Positions 29,101 to 44,100 of a stretch of 64,000 bases of DNA are shown here, piece by piece (the first letter of the stretch is position 1; each line of letters starts with the position of its first letter). This stretch comes from Ascaris suum. Lineage: Eukaryota; Nematoda; Chromadorea; Rhabditida; Ascarididae. The position numbers and the translations under genes are program-made. The notes under the pieces are model-generated. The model made no database searches and was not told the DNA's origin. It saw only the letters and a program-made list of their open reading frames with translations. The stretch lies in contig CM024191.1 in the NCBI GenBank assembly GCA_013433145.1, positions 2,682,501 to 2,746,500 of the forward strand. Reading direction: 5' to 3'.

Positions 29101-32100
29101 AACTGACGATATATAAAATGATCAAAGTAGCTATTCTGAAACAACTCCAAGTCGCTATAGGGGGTAAAAAAGTGAATGTGAGCATGAGATGGCACTCACC
29201 AAAGTAGCTGTTGTGAATCCAAGTACTTCAATTTTGCCGTCACAGCTGGACGGCCTTGTGTTCTCGTCGTCGTCACTGCCCCATGGAATTGTGCCTCCCG
29301 CGTAGTAGGTGATATTTTGGAACAGAATACAATGGAACTTGAACTCCTTAATTGTCGGCGTATAATCTCTACCGTCGCACTGAAATTCCAACGCCTGAGC
29401 TTTATAATCACTTGACCCTCGTAAAGGTGAATAATCAACCTGCACTGATATATGTTGAAAATGTTGTACTCAAAATCAAAACTAGAAGCAACAGCGAGAC
29501 TTGTGGCTAGTGACATTATGCGATTTCCGCAGTGCAGTAGAGGTAACAGAAATGCTTCAGAGATTCAATTGCGCGCATTGGGAACCGTGTTGTCACTTCC
29601 TACTTGCCATTTACGATGTTCACTAACTGCCACAATGGAACCGCAATATCGACCAAGCGCTACAAATGTTCTATTATACAAAAAGATCACTGAATAGACG
29701 GCTGTGTATGCAATAATGTTTAAAGATTGAAACCTGTACTGTCTGGATGTACAACAACAAAAATTTGCAAGAAAACGACAGGTCAAACCTCAAGAGTCAT
29801 GTAATCAGAGAGATCCTTCCACGTCCTCTTGAAAAGATCGATCGTTCCCAGACCTCCATAGGCGATCCGGTTTTTAAATCGACTGTTGAGCATCTGCGGA
29901 TTGGCGCCTTAATATGCATATTTTGGGTCACTTTTCCGCAATATATTTGAAACCCTGTGTCCTTTCTAGTTACAGAACTGTTGCTGCGCACTTGAAGGCG
30001 AAAGGCAGTGTTCTTTCCGCCATCCAGCGACTCCCCTATGTTGGAATAGACTGAACACTTGTAAGACAGACCAGCCAATCGAAGACCATATGATACAATT
30101 GTGATAACGATGTCGACCAATATTGCTCTTGTGCTTGAGCAACTACGCAACAAAAAACCTCAGACATAATCGGGGAGCTAAAATTCACTGATTCATTCTA
30201 GACTGTTTCGTGAGCTTGTATATGCCTAGATAAAGTCATGGCAGAGCGTGAAGAGATCGACTAATAACGCCTAGCTTCCAAGAAGCGACAAGGGGAACAT
30301 TGTTATCGTCATAGCCAGCGCGAGTGCGGAACCTTGCTGAAACCGTCTCCATGATCTAGTCTTTTTTTGCCTGATCTTGTTGTATAAGTGCGATGAAAAC
30401 TTATCCCTACAAACTCTCTCAGCTAGCAGTTGATTCGATCGTGCTTCGATAGATATCCTGGATCCGGAATCTATTAAACCATCCAAGAGGCTCTAACCCC
30501 TGCACACTCCTGTCACCATAATTCTCTCAAGGTGCGCTAACAGCAGTGACGGTGCTCACTTTAAGTAATGTTGAATGTTTATTGACATACTTTTGTAAAA
30601 ATTATGTTTTCTATGGAAGAAAGGTTTTTGTCTTCGATTATGATTGCGGGAATGATTGCATGGGTTTAGCGAAGAAATACTGCGGGAAAGCGATGTAAGT
30701 GATAAGTGGGAGCATTGTTATCGTGGCAAAAAGCATATCAGGCTAAATGAATCTGCAGATATGAACTTATCAGGAGGCCCACACGAAAGCAGCCAGACCT
30801 CGTAGGATCTGAGTTATACGTGCTTTTTCATTTCATCCTTATGTGACCATGTGCTAACTGGACATAAAAGAGTGATTTTAAGAGATAATGCTCCTCATGT
30901 TGACGCATTCGATTCTTATGAATCGAGACAACGTGAAGATATCGCCGTTTTTCTTAGCATAAATTTGATGGATAATGGGTTGATAAAATCAATCGGTGAA
31001 ATCGACATATTTGAGTTTTTTGGGATTCTCGGAAAAAATTTAATCGGATCGATTAAATCGCTTGAAATTTCTCGAAAACAGCTGTCGCACTATAGAGCTA
31101 ACATGGCTATTGATGACACAGAAAAAAGATTACGCGTTAAACTCATTGCAATATGTTTTTAGGGAAGAATTTTCTCCCTTTTCATTTTATTCAGTGCATT
31201 GGAGCGAATCAAATGCGGTTTGTCATTCTCTGTTCCCAAACAACATCATAATCGCGGAATTAGGTTTGACGAGGATGGTCATCGCCACTCAACGTGCGAT
31301 CAGACACTGATGCTAACTGATTCCGGGCAGTAACGAAACACTAAAACAAGTAAATAATGCCGAATGTGACACCATTTAGAGCATGGTCGTCGTTTCCAGT
31401 CAAGAGGTAACAGCCTTTACTGTAGTTTTATCGGAGAACGAGACAGTAATTTCCGAAAAAACCAATTTTTTCCAACTTAGAAGCTTTTTCATGAATATTC
31501 AAAAAATGCTACGGCAAAAAAGATGGGGCCTTATGTACGCACTGATGTGACGGAAAGGCCTTCCTCGCTTTCCACACTATGTTGAAAAAGACTGCCTTTC
31601 TTGTGCAACCTTGCTCAAGTGGACGGCACGCCTGCGCCAATTAGCTGAGAGTGAAAATAACTTTTCCCCCTACAAATGTAGTTCCAACAATAAAATATTT
31701 CCTGTTCTTCAGGACATTTCCTGGATATCCGGCACGATGTTCCCCATTTCTTTGCCTTTTACAGGCGATTGGTTTGTCAGGAAAGGTGGTGGAGAAGAAG
31801 ATCAGTTAGACCGGAAAAAGAACAATTTGGCGCAAATAACGACTTAATTCTTTACATTCATTTCACAGAAATTTCTTGCGATAGGTACCTTACAGTCTTT
31901 AAAACAAATAAAACTAAACTTAGCAAATGTTTTCCGAGTTTGATATCTGCAGTGTTTCTCCAAAAGACATTGAAGTGTGACTCTATTTTAGCGGAAATTT
32001 CTTCGTATATGTCAATCACGATGATGACAAATCATCCAACATTCTCCTCAGTCAGCCGCTATTTCTTCAAAAGAATTGCAAGTACCCTCCAGCAATATGA

Positions 32101-35100
32101 AACTATCAAGATAATGGTAACAACTACATCGCGTTAAAACGGTTTAAAAAGTTGCATATAGTCGAAGAGGAGAATAGCAACAAACTTCTGGAGTGATGAA
32201 ACTGTAAAGCGACATGTGCATCGGCGCCGATACTGAAGTAGTTGTTCATAACGGTCAAAGGCAATGATGAGTGCACCGTCTCACTAAGCTCTTCTCCTGT
32301 CTCCACTTGATTGGAAAGGCAAGGCTGCACATCAATTTGCCATCTGAATCGCTTCTCGTGAAACACTACTAAGATAAAGCACAACAGACGATCATCGCCG
32401 GAAACGCTTCCTATCCTAACGTAAGTTGCTGTTGATTATTTAACCAAATTTATTAATCGCAATCTGATCCTAACCTAATTATTTAAGGCTTAAAAGATTT
32501 GATTATTGAGGCAAAAGGCTAGAAAGTTTAAAACGTCGGATCTAACGAATCCCATAAAAATTTCATCCGTCCGATGGTTTTTAGCGAAAATCTACGATCC
32601 TTTAAATGCTAGACTGAATTTTGATTGAACTCACTTTTCTGTTAAAGTGAAAAAAATCCATGACAGGAAATTAAACTTTATAGGATAATTTTTTTTTTCA
32701 GCAACGCCTAACTTAATGGAATTTTTTTTTTCATTCAGAGAGCTCTGTTATGAGTATAAACTTCACTGAAAAATACTGAAAATATATTTGAATTTTTATC
32801 GAAACTATATTCAACGAGCATCTGCTGATGAAATTCTTGCGTTATTTATGCGCAACTTGTAAACGCACCAATGAAGTTGCGGTGACATTATACGCTTCTC
32901 GAGAACTAGTTGCTAAACGTACTTTCATTGTGGAATTCATCTGTTGCACTTGTTATTTCTTAATGCTCAAGGTGCTAAAATTTTGACGGTATTTTTTTGC
33001 TGTTAGGGCGGAAAAATGCAAGTTCTAACGCAAGAATAATTTTTTAGGGTTATCTGCAACTTTTGTCCGATCTGAATAATTCAAGTGCCACGATAGCCAA
33101 AAACTTGGAATGGCTTCTTTTACACTTTGATGGACTGTCAGCTCTTAGAACTTTTATATATTTATCGTTCGATCGCTAACCTCCGAAGGTCGCACACTAT
33201 TGGACTGTCGAATGCTTTAAACGTTTTGAGTTTCAATCAAGGAACTTGAATTTACCCGACTTACTTTTTTAAGAGGAATAGAATCCGCGAGAGGAATAGA
33301 ATCCCTTTCTAAATTACAATTTCTTAACTTCATCTCATGTTACAACATATACTATATCATAACTGCTAATAGAAGGTCACCCTACTTCACAGCATTGATG
33401 GGATCCCAAATGGCCCCGAGAATAAATCGCACTTAACAGACAGAGACCGTTAAAACTTGAGTTTCCCAAACCAGCTCGAAAATTCGAAATGTTTGTCGTT
33501 CTGCGACGATTAAGCGCCAAAAGTTGGCAGTCAAGCGGCTGAATATTAAGCTCCTTGTGCTCGATTTCCGCAAGCTCTTTGTGGAGAGTGGCAACTACAC
33601 AAGATATCGAAGAAACCTTTGAATGTTTTATTGAAACATGGCGACTAAAATTGTGAGAATCCACAAAAATAAGCCTTTTTAGCCTTCTCACCTCCAAGAT
33701 TCTCAAGACAGACACTTTCCAATCAGCATAAGCGAAAAAAAAAATGAATGTGAGAATTGACAAGCATCAAATGGCGAGAGCTAATAAAAACAACTAGAAA
33801 AGATACCTATTCAAAGCTTTTCATAACGAGCAAATTTTCACCTGTCCAGATGCGTAATCGATGTTTCATAGAGAACAGCACTGAGCAGGTGACTGAGTGG
33901 TTCATCGGTGAACGATCCTCCCCAACCCATACACCTTAATAACAAATACTAATTTCGAAGATGTCACTAATGAACACGATTCAAAGAAGTGACTTATGTA
34001 GCTCAAAAAAATCGTGTCTATTTGTTTATCTGCCGATACATCTATGAATTTGCATCTGTCTCTCCTCTCCATGAAGGAAGCCGGAGAAGTCAATGTGCTC
34101 TATGAAGTAATGGATGAGAAAAAAGCAGGAAAGTGGAAAAATGATTTCTGGATAGGATCAGAATGCGGAAGTGCAAATATCAAGCAAGAGAAGCACTTAA
34201 AGAAAGCCGCCACTTTGCGCGAGCGGTGTGCTCAGGACGTGGAATATGACTTTTATTGAAAAGTGAATAAGCACAGTTTCCCCACACTTTCTCGAACGAG
34301 GCCCATCGTTCTTCGAGGGTAAACAAAGAAATTTAAGGTGGCGAGGAAGAATGCATAAATTTTAGACGATGGAACAAAGAGTCTCCTCCAGTCGGGTATA
34401 CTCTATAAATTTTTTCCAGCGATAAATGAAAATTCTAGATGTATATGTGGCAGTAGCAGTTGAACAAATCGTGCCTTCCTAAATAGGAAGTGATGGCTGC
34501 CTATTCATTGGCAAACGAAAAAACTTTCGAAATAAATTCATTGAAGAAAAGAAAGTTTAACACAATCTATCGACCTCGAATCGAGTTATAAGGACAACTT
34601 TCTTCAGAAGGTTCCTACAGGCCTGCTTAAAAATGATGCATACCTTGAAAGATCATTTCCGGTTCCAAGCGGAAGCAGTGCCATCGGAGGGTAGACTGGC
34701 CAGTTCAGCTACAATGATCGCAAAAACATTATAAAAACTATGCAAAATATTGCACCTGAAAAGGCGACAAGCTAACCATTTTGTCCACATATAAATTGCT
34801 TGACACCTGGAAGCAGGACAAACATCAATGCAATGACAAGTACGGCTAAACGCCTGATATAATCCTATATTCAGAAACCGATTCATTCATGATAGACAGA
34901 ATGACTTCATTGCCCAGATTTTGCTTGCATAAGCGCTTAAATATGCTCTGCTCATGCGATGAGCTATTAAAGCAAGTCATCGATAAATTAATCACAGGTA
35001 ATTTAATCGATTTTAGTAATATTTATTCAGAAGATTTTTCCGCACTACGGACTTTGTTTCTGGAACTATCAGCGCAGTTTTTATACCCAACTGATTCGAC

Positions 35101-38100
35101 AAGGTCGTTTCGATACAACGTTTCTGCACTTGACGCCGAGGCCGTTGCAAAAGTAAACGCTTTCAGTTACGAACGGTTTTACCTTGAAGCAACAATTAGC
35201 TGATTCCGCAATTTCTATGCAGCCATATTCTCATCCGCACATCAATCCGAAAATCTCAAAAGCGAAATCCCCTTCGATTAAACTTGGGCTTGAGTAAATG
35301 CCCGCAGATAGATAGGAAAATGAAGCCTTTAAGGTGAGACGGAATCGCAGTGTACAGGCAGTGAAACACAGAAGTTTCATAAGGATTTCTTCACTAGACT
35401 AGCAATCGGCAAACCGTCACTTTCCGGGAAATATGCAGGCAATATGCACTGCTTTACCAATCTGCATAGCGTTATCACTTCAGAATGACACCGTTTCAAT
35501 AATTGCACAATGATAAGACTGCATGCAATGTATAAGGGTGTCATGGATTGCCCAAATTCTCGCTCCAAATATAAAAAAAAACAAGAGCACCAACTTCGTC
35601 GAGTGTTGCAAGAACCCAACCGACGGTACCGTCTCCACCACATACCAACATGCGCAGTTGCTTGACTACCTTCCTGAACATCTCCAACCTAAAACCAACG
35701 ATTACCTTAGATAAGAGCACAAAAAGTAAGCATTCCAGAGGAGGACGTGACTACCAAATGAGGCATTTTCCGTCATTTGGTAATATATCATTTACTGAGT
35801 TGGCTTTTTACTTCGAAGGCAGACATGAAATTGAATCTTTTGTTCATCAAAACGATTCCACCCTATTAAATACGCCAGCCCAACTTGAACGGTGTCTAAA
35901 CTGCAAATCCCTTTGCTAGCAAACGAATAGTCACATAAAAGCCACCTTTTTGCAGGCGCTCTGGGGGAGGAAGGGGGAGAAGGGCAAGAGGAAGAAACGA
36001 AATGGAGAGGGAATGGCACGCGTTCCAAATCAGAAGGCTCAGCATTCTTGCATTATCATATCAATTAAAAACTTGTTATAAGCGACACAAAAAATACTCA
36101 CATATTATTCACTTCTTGTCTGGAATAAACAGACATCGATAGCTAATTGGAACAGACGTATAAATGATGCGAGAAAAACGGATGCATACCCATATTTTGG
36201 TCCTTTCATGCTAGTAATGTCGAAAACCTGTCTTGGATTCAACAGCCAGCAAAATGTATGCAAAGCCTTCGATCCTTTATTACCCCCTGATTTCGGATTC
36301 ACGAATACAAGAAGTGGTTGACTAGGTCCCGGCAACGATGAGTCCAACGGCCTGACAATGAACGGTCGATACTAAAACCAATGAGAAGATATTAGCACGA
36401 ACTGCTGAACAAGCTCTGAACTTAGCATCATTATCACAACCACTTTAAGGCGCTTAATGAAAATCTTAAGCTGGTTCCATCAAATTGAGTGAAATTTCGA
36501 ATGTCTTTGATTAAAACAAGCTATCGAAAGAAGCTCCCCCTTTAAAAGAACATTGCCACAGCAGAAATTGATGGACTTAATATTATTGAGCAATTAGGTA
36601 TATTCAGTAAACAACATTTAAAAGTCAATTAGCAACATTTAAAAACTTTGCATATCAACTCCCTCACAAAGTCCATAAAGAAATATTGCAGGAAATACGA
36701 TATAGTGACTATAATATAAATGATCGATAACTATACTGCACATATTTCTAGAGAAGCACCGCAGGATTGTCCCATACACAACAACTACTGTAATGAATAG
36801 ATATAACTGAATGAATGAAGTTAATAAACTGCCAACGCTGAATTAAATTTTATGTTCCCCTGAAATCATCCCAACCTTCCACCTCCATAAATAAACATAC
36901 TGGATTTTTTTTCAATGTGCTGATTGGCAAAGCGAAACCAAATAAAATGCAACCTTTCTTCGATTAGGCTTCCTATTTGGTTCCTTGTGAGTTCGTTTTC
37001 TGAGAGCTGGTGGACGTACGATCCAGCTAGGCGGAACGATCATATTTCTGAGTGCACCTCTGTCGCATTTTTCTTCGAGACAACTTGCAGAAAAACAGCC
37101 AAGCTTGTTGTGATAGGACTGTTTACACCATGAGCAAGTAATCGCGATCACCTCCTTCAATTTTTTTGACAACCGTTAATGAATGGATATCTCATGCATT
37201 CAACATTTCCAAAGATTTGATGAAACGATATATTTTAAAAACAATACCAACATTTCAAAGATAAATGGTGCAACACAGTGCAGAGCTGATAAGACAACAC
37301 GCCTTCCCTGACTTCGCTCAGTGTTCGAAAGACATCAACGATCACTCAAATTCTCGAAAAAAGCCCATTGATCAAAATTCTTCAGGCGGCTAAAAAAATG
37401 AAGGAGATCACACTGCATGAAAGTTTTTCTCCCATTCAAAAGCTTGGCACGCGAATAAGTGCAGACTACAAGAAAGCAGCGAGTTGTAAAAAGTATAAAT
37501 TGCTGTCTTGTTTGCCATTTGTAGAATAAGAAAAGACCTTCAACTCTCTAGAACGTACTCCCCCCTGGGGGACCGTGGAAAGCACTGCAGTACGTCCTTC
37601 GGCAATCTCCATCCTTCAAAAAAAAATAGATGCCTACAATTTTTTACGCAAAATGTAAATATCAGTAGAGGCCAGGAGGAGAGTACAGCAGGGACAGTGC
37701 ACTTCCTCGCTGCTGTTCAACGCCTCTGCAACTTGCGTTCGACGAGCCATGATTGGCACAACAGGCGTGGACATCGACGGGAAAAGACAATGTTTTTGAG
37801 GTTCGCACATTAAACAGTCCTGATATCTCACAACTCCAAGTAACTAAAGAAAGCAATACATAAATTTTAGGTAAAATGTGCAACAGCAGGTCTGTGAATC
37901 GTCACTTCCAAAACGAAAATGATGAACGACCTAGAGTTAAAGTCTATAATTGTTTAAAGTATAAACGAATTTACCCATTTTGGGAGGTATGTGTAAAAAT
38001 GCTCGAAAGGGTAGAAGCAGATGCATGACGCAGAATCAACCAATAATGGAGAGAATTTTTCAAGAATAAAGATCTATCGTAAGAAAAAAGTGCCGATAAT

Positions 38101-41100
38101 TCTAAACCAGAAGCTCTTCGTTGAAAGCTTGATGCCAACAGGTCTCTATTGCTCTGAGACGTGCGCGACCACTAAGGAAGCGCACAGGCTGCTAGCAGTG
38201 GCAGAGAGGCGAATGGAAAGAATCATAACCATAACCAAACTGGTCGACAGGAAACCCAAAGAATGGCTCCGACGGGTAATGAAAGACTTGATGATTGAGG
38301 CTAGAGCGAGGAAGTTTAAATGGGCGATGAAAATATCCTCAATGAAAAATGATAAATGGGCGAAAAAAAAATCGCAGATTAGATGCGACGGATTTTTAAA
38401 AGTAGTAGAGGCCGACTTGCAATGAGATGAAGCAGCCCTCTGGGAAATAGCGCCGGAAACAACTGAATGAGAGAAGTAGTGAACTGAAATAAGGGAAAGA
38501 GATATGAAGAGACGTAATGAATGCTTTGTGTTGATCAAAGTTAAGCAAGGGCAACTTTCGATGTTTCAACTACACTTCTCGCTTGCAGAAAACTTTTTCA
38601 TACGATTGTCGCATAGTTCAGACCAATTGTCATTATAAAGCGTATAAAGTGTAACAGTATGTTACAAAAAAGAATTCCTTTCTAAATAGGTTGCATTAAG
38701 GAGTACCACGGGGACGCAGTTTGTGATGCTGCGTGAGGTGTGCTCGTTGTGGGCGAGTTTTGCTAAAGGCGATTCAATTACTGGATTCAGCGAAATTTGA
38801 GCATGGCAATGGTTGTTGGTGTGATAGACAGCATGCCGATGAAATTTATAGGCTGAAATCGAGAGAGGGGTGCTGGTTAGTAAGCAATTCGAAAAGCATT
38901 CATTTTAGCACATTTGTTCAGAGTCAAAGTGGCATGTAGACTTATCCAAAATCTTCACACTGCACTTGCGTAAATTTCCCAAAAATCATACACCTTCCTG
39001 CATTTGGGTTGCCTTAGAGTACATACATTTCCACGACGCCAATGCAACAGTGAACATCATTAAAAAATTGCTGTTGGCAAATGAAATCGAAAATCAAGAG
39101 TACAAATATTCTGTGTTTTCTGTCATATGATTTTATTGCATCTTTAGACTCCCGTTTTTTTTTTTTGAGAATGCATATGAACTGCTTTGTTTGCCTTTAG
39201 GTGAAATACACCTAAACAAACCGCTGATCTAGCTAATCTAATAATCTTGGAATAGAAATCCTTTCACCGTGCGTTTTTTTTTTTTGCTTTAGTTGGGTAT
39301 TGCTCAGACTAAAAAATGAAGACCTGTTCAGGCTACATTTCTATGCATCTAAGTTGGACTGCTATTTTTTGTCAATTTCATCACACTGTAGAAATTAAGC
39401 CCATTCTATGATACAGCTGTTATTTGTGATCGTTGCAAATAATGCTTTCATTTCGTTAATTTCATTTCGTTTCATTAAATAAACCTGAAGCCACCATCAT
39501 TGAGAACTCATATAAAAAGTCGCAGGTAAGTGGATATTTAAACTGGCTAAAGTGTCCCCCCCCCCCCATATCGCTAAAATATTTATGAATATGAAAAAGG
39601 CTAACTGATACCTTTTCGCGGAACATTCTGTGTTGAAATGATTTTCCACAATGAGCGCAGCGGCCTTCGTGTTTCCACCTATGTACCCAATGATGGCGAC
39701 TCAATGCGTCATTGATCTCAGCTTCCGACTGCTTTTTACACATCATATCGCGGAAAGTTATTTTGCAATTCAGGTTCATCTGCAAATCACCTTGTTTTCT
39801 GTTGCGTATCATCCTTCGATTATGCTCATACTGCTGAAATTAGAAGAAAATCATAGCGAACTACAGCTCGTAAATACTGAACGTCATATGCAGCTCCCTT
39901 CCCATTGCCGTTCGTCGCATCATTTTATACTAGATTTGCTTTTCTCAATATCTGGTTAAAATGCTAGTCGAAGTTTGCTCACACAGTCGCTTCTATGTTT
40001 CATTTCCTTCTTTTTCTTAAATCACTTCTGTGTACTACATTTGTTCATTAGAGAATAAAATGCTTATGAAGGGTGCGTGCCATTTTCCGATGACCCGATA
40101 CATTGAACAGCAGTTGTTTAGCAAAGAGAAGAGAATACAGCCGTAGTATATAAAACGTTAATGTCGTCCACTGAGATTCGAAAGACGTTAGTAAAATAGA
40201 GGGCAAAAACAGCGGGAATAAAAACGAAAAATCAGCCGGATACTTACTTTGCACAAGAGAGGGAAACACGCCCTATGCGCAACAATATGACAAGCTGCAC
40301 AACGGCGTTTCTCGCCCGTCTTTTCGCAGTCCTTCTCACCTGAACAGAGATTGCGTTCAACTGGTGATATAGCCACCTATCAGGAACAAATAAAAAATAG
40401 TTCTCCGCTAAGCGATCATGGACGTTTCAAAAATAGTAATGAAATATAGAAAATGATGCTTTCCTTGGAAAACAATTTTCGATAATAAATAGCATCGCAG
40501 TCATCCTTTTAGCAAATTTATTTGAAGCTGCTATTGGATTGATGCTTGACATGAATAAGTTCTTGTAAACGAAATCGACTACCCTTCGTATAAAAGCTCG
40601 GATGCAGTATTTCGCCAGCTATCTTCAGCGAGCATCATATCCCTAAAGTTGGTCATTAACGCAACATCAGTAGTTTAACCAGATGTTGAGAATAGCTGCA
40701 ACAAGACACCATAGTTTCCCATCTACAAGTGACAGTCTAAGAGGTAACATAGTGTTGTATCTTGTGTTGAGGAAAATGATCTCCTAAGAACAACAGAACA
40801 TGATTACCGATATAGCATTCAGTGTCCTGTGAACTGTTAGCAGCACTACCTGGTCCGGATGGCGGCAGCCAAATGTGCTCCGATGGGCTGAGCTGAAACT
40901 GCTTCCTTCAAACGTAGAATAAAATTTTGCCTGAACAGTTGATGCATCGTTTGCAGAACGGATGTGATAGCAGTTTTACCTGTGAAGCCTCTTTGCAATT
41001 ATTCGCAATTTCATCACTAATAGCGATCCTGATTCCATACAGCATATTTGTCGCTGAAATTCCTTTCAGTGCGGCGTCACCTTTCCATCCGGGGCTCGTA

Positions 41101-44100
41101 AAGTTCACATCAGCCTAGGAAACCGACTACGGGAAGGTTGCAATAAAGAAGCAAATCTTTTTTGTAGCAATTTTTCACGCGTTCCTGATTTTTTGCGCAA
41201 TATACAAATTACCCTCGGATTTGAGTCCCAAATATCTTATTCCTGTCAAATTATGACCTCTTGACAATTGTCCTTAATTGAATCTCTGAGGTCCTCGACT
41301 AAACAAGAATAGTTTTTTTTCGCACCAGGTGCCCATAAAGCCATAGACGAATAGCTCGATCCTCACAAGCATGTGCACTGGTCGCCTCACTGCAACCCAT
41401 TCGTGGCTGCCCATTTTTTTTTCAGGCCATACCCAAAATGTCTATCGCAGCAGCCCATTTTTTAATATCATCGCGGGCTACGCATACGCAGAAAGCCTAA
41501 ATAAGTTTATGCTGTATCGGAAAGCGCTTCAGGAAGCTCGCAGTAGACATGGCAAGTTGACTTTCAGCTCATTTTACTCGTCTAAAAAAAGCTTGGCGCG
41601 CTATTCTCACCTAAACTTTGAAATTCCTAGCGCTTTTTAGCTCAAAATGTTGGTGGCTGAATCATGCAAACAGCATTTCTTTAAACTTCCGAAATATGCA
41701 TGTGTATGCAGCAATACGACGGGAAATAATTTACTTCCTCCCCCGTCTTCCTCCGATACACCAATGCACCTGTCATTTGCCAATTTCACTTAAATAATTA
41801 TCTCTGTATTGATGCCAACTGCAATAACTATTTGTGTCAACAGCAGTAGTGATTTTCTCTTTTGGTTGTTCCACAAATTCTTTGAAAAATTGCATCACGG
41901 CGATTTCATTTTGGTGCTCACTAGTGCGCATGTTTTATGCTTTTTTGTTCAACAATCCAATCCTCAGATCATGGAATCTGTAGCCCTGAAATTCTTTGAT
42001 TATCATATAGATCTTTCTAGCATACTTTATTATATGATTCAAGCTTGTGGTACGATAACGAGTCGAATTATACATTTCTTTATAATTGATAGCCAATGCC
42101 GATCATACGACTGGATGTGTGAACACTATTGGTAGTTATCACCGAAAAACGTATTTTGTGAAATCTATTCTAGGTTGATTTCATTTTCATTCCTCACCGT
42201 GTTCCACTTCTTTCAACGATTTTTTATTAAGTAGCAAGTTTCGCATTTCATAGTACCCTTCGTTTGTGAGCAAACTTTTGTTCGTGACATTTCTCGATAT
42301 TTGACGACAACCTGAATCTTTGAATACGCAAATTAATTCAAGAGTTCCACAGTGATCAATGACATCGATCGAACGTCTAATCGAATCTGATTTGTCGCCG
42401 TACAGTATTCATTACGAAGAATGTTTGCCACAATCTCTTTACTTTTAAAACGTCCGCAAAAAGCGCCTTTCACATTCCATTTGTAGGATTTTCATTCTCC
42501 AAGATGTGGAATTTACATCAGTATTTTTTCGCTAACTATGACAAAAAACACCCATTCCAATAGATTGTGAAGGTGGTATTTTTGGGCTATCACTACAGTG
42601 ATCATCATTCTCTACGAAAAGCTGGCATGGTCTTTCATATGCTAGGTGTTTGTCAATCAAATGAAAACTAAACGAGTTAAGCTGTCCATCAATACGAGCA
42701 TTGTCATCCGATAGTGCTAAAATGTTGGCGATCAAGAAAAATCTGAAGGAAATTATCCCAAGCTTTTAGCAAACACTGCAACTGTCTTAGTGAGAGGGGA
42801 TAAAAATTGGTGAACTAGAGAAAATCATTTTTATCGCTAACTGAAACCACCACTTTTTAATGCTACTGAGGAAATGATGTAGACAAAAATTCGAGCACAC
42901 CGAGGTTCAGGAACAGATAGGAGAAAAACCACTACAATGCATTTTGTAAGAGCTCTGAAACGCAGTTGCTTCATATGCATGCGAAAAAAAAACCAAAACA
43001 AACATAACAAAATGGCGACCACGAATGCAACGAAAGAAAATTTTCACTTCGAGCTCCTTAATAGCAAAGATCGAATCGCGGCATCCTGATTACAGTTATG
43101 ACCTGCGGACAAAAAGAGCAACCCATCCACACACTAGGCCGAAAACTGATTATGTTTCCAAACGACCTGCCTGCCATGTACCCTCAAACATCAGACCCAT
43201 GGTTACTGACAGTGCTGTAGTATTGCTTCTAAAGGACCAAATGACGAGGAAATGATGGCTATAACAAGTCAAGAACGCTTAGATCAAAGAGTTTTCAGGT
43301 TGAGGTTTTTCGAGCACGGAAATGCTTAACTAAAGCCTTTTCATTGGTTTTCATTATTTAATTTGTCGTAGATACTGGACCGCTCAACAAGAGTTAGATC
43401 ATTTGCTACGATTACTTTGAGAGATGGACTGACTTGCACAAAACATGCCTCTCCTGTATGACCTTTACTTTTTCACCCGTTTCCTCGGTAGCATCAAGTG
43501 ATGATAGCATGCGAACGTGCAAATAAAGAAAACAAAATGAAAACCCCAATAATAAATAGCTAATATACATAAATACTACACTCTGCATAGCAGTTACCGA
43601 TAATTGTCAGATTTATTAATTGTAAAGGAAATATGTAGGCTTAGATATATGCAATCTTTTAGAAATGATCCTCATTGTGCTTATGAGACGATATGGCAAC
43701 TGCATTGCGAGCAAAACTATATTGTTGTATTTTAGTGGGAAAAAGTAATGAGGACCAGCAAACAGACATAACGTTAGTATAAATACAAAACAGTGCGATA
43801 TCGCTATGAAGCAACAGCACTCGCCAACGAGCGTTTCAAATGTTTCTTTGCGATAAATCAACATCAGCTCACACAGCCGGTGCATCTATCGACATAATCA
43901 ACCTACTTTTATTATTGTCATATAATCGATGAAATATTGAAATAAGTTGGTCTTAGGGTACATCAACTGCGAATTTAAATAAGAAGAAATTGTAGTCTCA
44001 TTGCATGTTTAGAATTTAGAGCAAAGAGGAAAAATAATTGCGAACATCAAGAAAATTTTCGTAAACTAGTTTGTTTGAAAAATCTTTTCAATTCTATAAT

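Noticed and set aside
38146..38538. Minus-strand 130-codon frame
   Set aside because: Antisense of the RTE LINE tail.
40361..40376. Upstream extension of DGK exon 5 to 40376
   Set aside because: Phase disagrees with exon 4; the CACCAG acceptor at 40361 restores the C1 alignment.
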